Source: Gigaspora margarita
Taxonomy: Eukaryota; Glomeromycota; Glomeromycetes; Diversisporales; Gigasporaceae
DNA length: 64,000 bases
Assembly: GCA_009809945.1 (NCBI GenBank)
Contig: WTPW01000190.1
Span: 456,952 to 520,951 of the forward strand
Direction of reading: 5' to 3'
Each line of letters begins with the position of its first letter. Position 1 is the stretch's first letter. Shown one piece after another: positions 56,800 to 64,000 of this stretch. Below the pieces are notes generated by a model. That model ran no database searches. It was not told where the DNA came from and saw nothing but the letters and a program-made list of their open reading frames with translations. A program made the position numbers and the translations under genes.

Positions 56800-56964
56800 T
56801 TTTATAAAAAAAAAATTTTTTGTTTTTGAGCTTGTTGTTTTGATGTAAAAGAAGCAAAAAATAAAAAAATTGACCCATGACATGTGAGTATGGGTATACA
56901 CAGTCCCTTTATTTGCTCACATGTGATAATCTGCAAATCAGTTATTACTTTTTGTTGTTGACTA

Positions 56965-57586
56965 TGCTTAAAACTAACAAATTAGTAATTAAATTTTATT
57001 TTATATTACATATAAATTTTTTGATAAAATATAAGTTACAGTACTGACATTATTTATAAGGCTCAGCCCTATGAACATTCACTTTTTATTACTAGTTATT
57101 TAAGTTGGTCTAATGCCCATGTCTGGTTCAATTACTATGAGGTCTTAAAGCTTTTGTGTAAATACATTATTTGTTTTAATTTCTAAAGCTTTGTTAAATC
57201 TGTAAATTACCATTACTATAATTTTAAAGCTGAAATATTTTTTGTAATATCATATTAACTATACAATGTACAACTAAACAATTAAACAACTTTTCAATTA
57301 AAAAAATTTTATCAACTCAAAACACTATGAAGAACCAAATAACAATACTATAAAAAGAGGGTTCACCAACCTGACCACTGAGGTTGCAATAGAGAAAAAG
57401 TACTTATGTTATAGAAATAGGTACCAAGAGAAAAAAACTATAAGGCACCTAATGCTAGAGTAAATTAACATCTTTGAGCAAGAAAACAGTATAAGAATTG
57501 AAAAAAAGTCAAAAAGAGTGCTAGAATTAGAATTAAGGTTATTTATCATAATAGGTTTACTAGAGTTAAGTTAAAAGATTGCTATA
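56965..57586. other. AT-rich intergenic DNA
   Basis: No gene or delimitable element recognised. Confidence 0.5.
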
Positions 57587-59287
57587 GTGTGTAATACACA
57601 AAATTTGAATCTGTGCCCGGTTTGTCGATCATTAAGCACATTCGTGTAACATCTACGTATGTGTGTATTAAAGATCCTATTAATAAAATTCAGAAGTTTT
57701 TAAAATTTCTAGCGATGATTTCTCAATAACTACTTGAATTAATTCAGTAAGATTTTTTTTATTTTAATTCCATAATGTTATAGAATCAAAATAAAAAAAG
57801 TTCATTAAATTTAGTTTGTATATTTCAAGAAATCATCACAAAAAGTTAAAAAAACAAATAAAAATCTTGGAAAAAAAAACTAAAATCGGTAAAATTTTTC
57901 TTTCTTTGAACATTAAACGACGATTTCTCGATATTAAACTATCAAAATTTGACGAATTTCTTTTATTTTAATTCTATAGGATCATAGAATTAAAATAAAA
58001 AAATTGATCAAATTTGAATAGCTAGTTGTTGACAAATATTCATTTAAAGCTAAAAAAAAAAATTGACCACAGTTTTTATTTATAGATGCCTAAACTTTGA
58101 ACAAAGATTACTTGGCACTTATCTAGTCAAGTTCGATCAATTTTTTAATTTAATTCCATGAGCATATAAAATTAAAATAAAAATTTTTGATCGAATCTGA
58201 CTAGATAAGTGCCAAGTAATCTTCATTCAAAGTTTAGACGCTTATAAATAAAAAACTGCAATCAATTTTTTTTTAGCTTTTAATGAATATTTCTCGATAA
58301 CCAGCTATCTAAATTTGATAATTTTTTTTATTTTAATTCTATTAACTCTAGAATTATAATAATAATAAAAAAAATTCATTAAATTTGGATAATGATTGTT
58401 GAAAAATCATTGTACAAAGTTTTTTAAAAAAATTAAAAAAAATCTTGCAACAAAATTTTTATTTAAACATTAAATGAAGTTTTCATGACAACAAGTATCC
58501 GAATTTGATCAATTTTTTTTATTTTTAATTCTGTGGGTTTATAGAATTAAAATGAAAATTTTTTATATAGAATTTGAATAGCTGGTAGTCGAGAAAAATT
58601 CATTAAAAGTTAAAAAAAGTTTGGTCGCAGCTTTTTTTTTATAGATGCCTAAACTTTGAACAAAGATTACTTGGCACTTACCTAGTCAGACTCGATAAAA
58701 AATTTTTTATTTTAATTCTATATGCTCATAGAATTAAATTTAAAAAAATTGATCGAATTTGACTAGATAAGTGCCAAGTAATCTTCATTCAAAGTTTAGG
58801 CGCCTATAAATAAAAACTGCAGTCAATTTTTTTTTTTAGCTTTAAATGAATATTTCTTGACAACAAGCTATTCAAATTTGATCAATTTTTTTATTTTAAT
58901 TCTATGATCCCATAGACTTAAAATAAAGAAATTCATCAAATATTGATAGTTTAGTATCGAGAAATCGTCATTTAAAGTTCAAAGAATGAAAATTTTACCG
59001 ATTTATTTTTTTTTCCAAGATTTTTAGTTTGATTTTAACTTTTTGCGATGATTTCTCAAGACATACTAAACCAAATTTAATGAACTTTTTTTATTTTAAT
59101 TCTATAACATTATGTAATTAAAATAAAAAAAATTTTACTGAATTAATTTAGTAGTTATTGAAAAATCATCGCTAGAAATTTTAAAAACTTCCAAATTTAT
59201 TAATAGGATCACACATATGTAGATGTTACACAAACATGCATAATGATCGACAAACTGGGCACAGATTCAAATTTCACGTGTGATACC
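57587..59287. mobile_element. Foldback element made of eight hairpin units (1.7 kb)
   Basis: The two 850-bp halves are inverted copies: AAATTTGAATCTGTGCCCGG on the left matches the complement of CTGGGCACAGATTCAAATTT on the right, and the match runs inward. TA flanks (57585-57586, 59288-59289). Each half holds four units of about 185 bp, each itself palindromic around TTTTAATTCTAT...ATAGAATTAAAA. Centres are near 57775, 57980, 58160, 58340, 58530, 58720, 58905 and 59105. Units 3 and 6 share a distinct arm (GCCAAGTAATCTT). No coding sequence. Confidence 0.9.
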
Positions 59288-59663
59288 TAAAGACTAAAAT
59301 GCATAATTTGTCTTATTTTAAAAAAAAATTATAATGAATTTTGATGTTTTGTTGATTTCTTGTATTTTGATTGGTTAAAAAAACTTTTTTTAGTGGCTAA
59401 AATTTTATAAATTAACAAATTTTTTAAAAATTAGCCCAAAACTTCAAAACAAGTGACTTCATCATGAAATATTTTAAGTACCGTAAATTTCCATGTAAGA
59501 TACCCAGGTGGTTTAAGTTTCACGTGACCAAAATTTGATTTGTACCCCTGGGTATATTGTATGGAAAAGAGTACATTATATGGAGGGTCTTTTGTAAAGG
59601 GGTATGCTACCAGTAAATGAAATGATACCATATATAAATGATGTACGATTTTTTGTTGTTTTT
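59288..59663. other. Intergenic DNA with a possible small MITE
   Basis: ACCGTAAATTTCCATGTAAG at 59479 and nearby GATACCCAGG / CCCCTGGGTATATT resemble 63510-63615 (GTATCTGGGTATCTTACA, AGAAATTTATGGTAG). A common mobile family is plausible but not delimited. Confidence 0.4.
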
Positions 59664-59803
59664 AATAATTGTCGGGGATGATACTAAAATCAAATGATGC
59701 TAAAATTCATGTGATCTTTGTATCATCAGATTTTTAAAATTTCTGAAAATCGTGTAAACAATTGATCTACACTACATCGAATGCTATAACCGGTCGGTAT
59801 GCC

Positions 59804-60083
59804 TTGTGTTGTACATTTTGGCTGTCCATAGCCTTTTTTGGCTTGTCCATGTCCAAAATTGTCCAAACGTCCAAGATTGTCCAAAGCTTGATCAGGCTTT
59901 AATAATTAATAAATTTATTTAAAAAATATGTAACTATATATTTTTTTAGGTGCTGAACGCATTTTAATTAAAATTAAAATAGGTTATCTTAATAAAATTT
60001 TAAGCAATTTTACTTTATTTAATTGTTCAAAATTGTCCAAAATTGTCCAAATCATTGTCCAAAGCTGTCCCGTAACAACACTA
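59804..60083. mobile_element. 280-bp hAT MITE with GTCCAA motifs
   Basis: Ends TTGTGTTGTAC and, complemented, TAGTGTTGTTAC. Exact 8-bp duplication GGTATGCC (59796-59803, 60084-60091). About ten GTCCAA(A) motifs lie in two clusters near the ends. Exactly the same length as its relative at 62949-63228, which shares the middle (GTGCTGAACGCATTTT..., TTATCTTAATAAAATTTTAA). Confidence 0.93.
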
Positions 60084-60104
60084 GGTATGCCTATATGCAT
60101 TCTT

Positions 60105-60277
60105 GATATCTATATATAAAAGACCTTCTAACTGTATCAAAAAGATGACCCTAACCCTAACTACAAGGCAAAAAGCATCTATAAAACCACTAACAAAAAA
60201 ATTTTTGCTTCATGTTTAGGGTTAGGGTTAGAGTTGTCGTTTTGATACAGTTAGAAGGTCTTTTATATATAGATATC
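60105..60277. repeat. Palindrome with telomere-like CCCTAA arms
   Basis: GATATCTATATATAAAAGAC...TCTAACTGTATCAAAA...GACCCTAACCCTAA is mirrored by TTAGGGTTAGGGTTAG...TTTTGATACAGTTAGA...GTCTTTTATATATAGATATC. Arms are about 65 bp, almost perfect. It lies inside the 59664-60460 element. Confidence 0.85.
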
Positions 60278-60559
60278 AGAGATGATTTATACAGTATTGA
60301 ATTAATGCACTCTAACTGAGCCTATTCAATTGTTTTGATTACGTAGTGTAGATTGATTGTTTACACGATTTTTGGAAATTTTAGGAAATCTGATAATACA
60401 GTGATCACGTGGATTTCAGCATCATCTGATTTCAGCATCATCCCAACAATAATTAATAGCGATAGGCTTTAAATGTGATAGTTTTATCTATAAGCCTTAC
60501 ATGTAGCATTATGTTTGCCTTAAATTGTTCTAAAAAGCTTTACATATGGTTCTACTATA

Positions 60560-60665
60560 TGCTATATATTTTTTTTTCACTAAAAAATTTTTTTTTTTGC
60601 AATAAAGTTTTTTTTTTTTGTGATAAAACATACTTTTTTTTTGCACTAAATTTTTTTGTTTATAA
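60560..60665. repeat. T-tract minisatellite
   Basis: T runs of 8-12 separated by CACTAAA, GCAATAAAG, GTGATAAAACATAC and GCACTAAA. Non-coding; the 70-aa frame across it is phenylalanine-rich noise. Confidence 0.7.
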
Positions 60666-60799
60666 AATGCTGTATATAAGCATATAAGCTTCTGTTTTTT
60701 TGAAATTGTGTTTTTTTATATTAAGATAAAAACATTCTTTAAGAACAAGCTTTCTAAAAAAAAAAACTTATTTTTTGACTATAGAATATATTCTTGCAA

Positions 60800-62490
60800 C
60801 CAATTATAGAAAATGACAGTGGACAACTCAGGAAAAACTTTTTGTTATTTCTTATCTTGAAAGAGTTTCTGGTACTACTGTTCATGGAACAGCTTACAGA
60901 TTTCAGGTTCAACCCAATCAAATTTGGGATTGGAGAAAGAAGCAAGTAAAGCTAATATCATCTCAGCCTTATGTTAAATAGCTTAATGCTAGTTCTTGAA
61001 CAAATTACCCTGATCTTGAAGCAGAACTTGCTGAATGGGTTAAATCTTTACGTGCTAATTTAAAACCAGTTAGTCATAATATGGTATAAACAAAAGCAGT
61101 AGCACTAGCAAAGTCCTTACAATATACCTGTCAATATTTTAATATTAACAAGTTTAAGTGGAGTAGCAAGTGGCTTGATGGTTTTTTATGACTTTATAAT
61201 TTTAGTAACTATCGCAGAACAACTGTTGCTCAAAAATTACCAGAAAAGTTAGAAGTACAGCAACAGGAATTCTAAAATTTTATTCAATACCGTCGTATTC
61301 AATATAATTACCTATTATCATTAATAGGCAATATGGATGAAACCCTCTTTCTTTTGATATGCCAAGCAATGTAACTATTGATAATAAAGGAAGCAAGACT
61401 ATTAGTATTAGAACTTGTAGTTATAAAATTCCTGTTTTACCATCATACTTGCATGCATGGCAAATAGTAGAAAATTATCACCAATGATCATTTTTAAACT
61501 AAAAACTGTTCCACGACTCAATTTTCTACAAGGTGTAATTATTAGAGCTAATGAAAAAGGATGGATGAACAAAGTGGAAATGAATTATTGAATAAACCAA
61601 ATTTGGAACAATCATGTGCCAACTTCTAATAATCCACAATCCTTATTAGTATTAGATTCTTTTAAGGATCATCTAGTTCTGCCTGTTAGAAGTATTTTTT
61701 TTTAAAAAATTACCAATATTGCAGTTATTTCTAGAGAATTAACATCAAAAGTTCAACTACTTGATGTATCAATCAATAAATCTTTTAAAGCAAAGAGGCA
61801 CTTTTTTTATATATACTATTAGTATACATATTTTTTACTATTAGTATACATATTTTTTTACTTATATTAATAGATTAGGGTTGTGTACGATGAATAGATA
61901 TCACATGAAATAAGAGAATTAACCTCATCTGGCTGAATTAAATGACCTCCTTATAATATTATTGCAGAAAAGGTTAAGCATACATGGGGCAATATTGATA
62001 TTAAGTTAATTTAATACTCCTTAAATATTGTGGCATCTCGACTGCAACTAATAGATCAGAAGACAATTTAATTTTTGACTATAGTCATGTTGAAAATAAC
62101 AATAACAAAGTCAATGAATATATTTTTAGCAATGGTAAAAAGATACTGCAATTTAATTTAGTAAACAATCTATTTTAACAATTATTTATTTAAACAAGAT
62201 CTCCTATTTCAACAATACCTTCTGTCTCAACAATGCCTTCCACTACAAGACCTTCCACTCCAGCAAAATCTCTTACCTCAACAGCATTTTCAACTCTTTC
62301 AAGTTTCTCCACTTAACCAGGAACAACAAAACCTTTCACCTCAATTTTTGCCTTAGCAAAACTTTTCATCTCAACTGTGCCTTTCGCTACAAGGTTTTTT
62401 GGTCCAGCAAAATTTCCAGCTCAGGAAGAGGAATTTGAATATTATTATGGTCAAAACAAGATGAAAAATTTCATGAATCAATGGAGTTAA
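60800..62490 (+). pseudogene. pogo/Tigger-type transposase pseudogene
   Basis: Pieces of a DDE_1 (CENP-B-like) transposase appear in order: GTTVHGTAYRFQVQ and IWDWRKKQ; PDLEAELAEWVKSLRA and SLQYTCQYFNINKFKWSSKW (the CENP-B-type DNA-binding region); then NMDET with DMPSNVTIDNKGSKTIS (first catalytic Asp). Further on are LLVLDSFK (second Asp region) and ELTSKVQLLDVSINKSFK, followed after a small AT insertion (61803-61875) by the C-terminal KYCGIST stretch. The downstream S/T/P-rich part (62190-62420, STIPSVSTMPSTTRPSTPAK) is in keeping with a disordered tail. A duplicated ~65-bp segment (AAATTTCATGAATCAAT) lies at 62455-62540. Stops and frameshifts throughout; non-functional. Confidence 0.85.
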
Positions 62491-62540
62491 GTATAGTCAA
62501 AACGAGGTGGAAAATTTCATGAATCAATAGAGTTAAGAAT

Positions 62541-62940
62541 TGTAATAGTATAAATTTAAAGTTTAAATAAACTTATTATCACTAAATTCATATGCATTAA
62601 ATTGTTATTTTTCTGGTCTTTACCTGATGCCTTGGTGCTTGTAAAACTAAGGAGCTATATATAGTAAAGCTATATAAATCTCTATATTGTCTGACTTAAA
62701 TCTCTAATATATCATTTAGCTTTTTCATTAATATTTGTGGCATTGTGAAGTGCTGAAAATAAATTGGAACTGCTATAAAAATACTGGTAATAGACATAGA
62801 AAAGAACAAAAGCACAAAAAAAATCTCAAAAAATACAAATAAAAAAAATTTAATTAGACCTTGTTATCGAAACAGCTATAAAAGATCGCTAATTGACTTT
62901 TCGTATGAACTGTCAAAATTGTTCTTAATTTAGTCAGACC
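62541..62940. other. AT-rich intergenic DNA
   Basis: Nothing recognised; no terminal inverted repeats of the pogo element could be found here or at 60480-60780. Confidence 0.5.
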
Positions 62941-62948
62941 TCTCTAAG

Positions 62949-63228
62949 CAGTGTTGTACATTTTCGCTGTCCTAGTCTTTTTTTGGCATGTCCCAACGTC
63001 CCAACATCCCAGTGTCCCAAGTGTCCCAACTATGTCCCAAGTCTTAATAATTAATAAAATAATTTAAAAAAATACATGATTATATATTTTTCTAGGTGCT
63101 GAACACATTTTTAAAAAAATTAAATTAGATTATCTTAATAAAATTTTAAGTAATTTTAATTTAAAAAATTGTTTCAAAATGTCCCAAATGTTCCAACTCA
63201 TGTCCCAACTGTCCTATATACAATACTG
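62949..63228. mobile_element. 280-bp hAT MITE with GTCCCAA motifs
   Basis: Ends CAGTGTTGTACATTTT and, complemented, CAGTATTGTATAT. Exact 8-bp duplication TCTCTAAG (62941-62948, 63229-63236). About ten GTCCCAA motifs occupy the same positions where the 59804-60083 relative has GTCCAA. The centre (TAGGTGCTGAACACATTTTT) is shared. Confidence 0.95.
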
Positions 63229-63604
63229 TCTCTAAGTGCACCCTCTTGGAACCATGCTTTAATAACAAGCATGTAAAGAGAATAATAAAAAAATGTGTAT
63301 TTATATAGAGGTCAAGTACTGGTATATAATTGGGAGCACTTGTGCGTGTATTTAAAGAGAGTATTTACTTATAGAGGGTGCACTTAAAGAGGTCAAACTG
63401 TAAAAGCTAGTGAAACATGTGATTTCAATACTTAAATAAATATAAGTAGCCTTATAATTAAATATATTATATAAATGTTAAAACAGTTTATATATAGTTA
63501 TTGATTTGTATCTGGGTATCTTACAAAATACTATGTTCAATAACCTTGAAATGGACCCAGTACAAATCAAGGGTGTACTGATACAGGGGGTATTTTCTAT
63601 AGAA

Positions 63605-64000
63605 ATTTATGGTAGCTATATATCGATATATAATGCATAATTATTTTATATCAATTAAAATTAAATGTTATATATCGATTAACTTGTTATAAATCGATAT
63701 AGATTATAATCAATAAATATCACAATTAAAATATAAATCATTATACATCTGCTAATCAATTATTATCAAATTCATTAGTATACATGGGTTCATATTTAAA
63801 TCCTGTGCCTTCAGCATATAGTTTTGAAATGTTTTAAAATATTTTAAATATTTTAAAATATTTTAGAACTGGGAAACTAGGCTGGATCAGTAGATCTGTA
63901 ACCTGGATCATACCAAGTATGCATTGGACTATATTTTTGAAATGTTTTGAAATTTTGTATAATGTATTGAAATTAATCTAAAATTTTTGTATTACATAAT
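63605..64000. mobile_element. Start of a second copy of the 27.9-30.7 kb element core
   Basis: TATATCGATATATAATGCAT..., ATTTTATATCAATTA, then TTTAGAACTGGGAAACTAGG and GCTGGATCAGTAGATCTGTA...GATCATACCAAG match 28160-28230 and 28540-29080. It lacks the MITE present at 28230-28548 and continues beyond the window end. It could be used to bridge the N gap at 28725-28938. Confidence 0.75.

Larger units (their letters stand above)
55431..56962 (-). mobile_element. Tc1-like transposon (1.5 kb), decayed
   Basis: Left end CAGTAGCAAACAAAAGTAAC; right end complemented GTCAACAACAAAAAGTAATA; TA at 55429-55430 and 56963-56964. Size and layout (one transposase gene between short inverted ends) fit the Tc1 group. 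The transposase is broken, and a 278-bp MITE interrupts the left end region. Confidence 0.85.
59664..60460. mobile_element. Inverted-repeat element hosting a hAT MITE (about 0.8 kb)
   Basis: Left GGGGATGATACTAAAATCAA...ATCGTGTAAACAATTGATCT (to ~59778) matches the complement of the right end (GGGATGATGCTGAAATCAGA...ATCGTGTAAACAATCAATCT, from ~60350). Arms are about 110 bp, and most differences between them are A/G or C/T. The ends are uncertain by a few bases; no clear duplication. Confidence 0.75.

Noticed and set aside
57587..59287. Tandem repeat array of tRNA or small RNA genes
   Set aside because: No pol III boxes or conserved cloverleaf; the symmetry is explained by nested palindromes.

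Overview
The window looks like a gene-poor, transposon-saturated stretch of a very AT-rich eukaryotic genome. The best fit is an arbuscular mycorrhizal fungus (Glomeromycotina, Rhizophagus/Gigaspora type). That assignment is inference. It rests on the base composition, on secreted streptogrisin-like S1 serine proteases with an ILAGDGL...SAGFW...GHC...GDSGG layout as expanded in those fungi, on tRNA-headed short retroposons, and on the mix of hAT, Tc1/mariner and pogo relics. I see no rRNA, no functional tRNA gene and no bacterial-type operon.

Only three genes look intact. They are three paralogous secreted serine proteases, all on the minus strand: A (17700-18977), B (42291-43556) and C (48113-49381). 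Each sits in a duplicated block that carries several kb of shared flank. B and C are adjacent direct tandem copies, with the junction near 45770. A lies about 24 kb away. Blocks A and C share a longer right flank than B, while A and B share a 230-250 bp MITE that C lacks, so the duplication history is not simple.

The blocks act as controls for one another: where one copy lacks an insertion, the empty site dates and confirms a mobile element. A 5.1-kb decayed hAT transposon that still carries its own transposase pseudogene (20596-25673) interrupts block A, as does a tRNA-headed SINE (25812-26412). A 2.1-kb hAT element (38545-40662) interrupts block B. A 187-bp deletion derivative of the block-A hAT family (46431-46617) and an 806-bp mariner-type foldback element (52093-52898) interrupt block C.

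Layout: 1-10 kb holds nested hAT elements, a probable solo LTR, foldbacks, an unrecognised coding remnant and a ~445-bp tandem repeat. 10-16.5 kb holds a diverged satellite split by a retroposon and by nested TA-flanked elements. 16.5-27 kb is block A. 27.9-30.7 kb is a large inverted-repeat element containing an assembly gap. 31-38 kb is mostly diverged AT-rich sequence. 38-53 kb is blocks B and C. 53-64 kb holds a minisatellite, a Tc1 relic, a 1.7-kb ladder of eight hairpins, a pogo relic and twin 280-bp hAT MITEs.

The most striking pattern is the set of hAT-type elements. At least eleven can be delimited, most by exact or near-exact 8-bp target duplications. Many of these families carry their own short motif repeated densely just inside the ends, and in some cases elements with the same ends carry different motifs.
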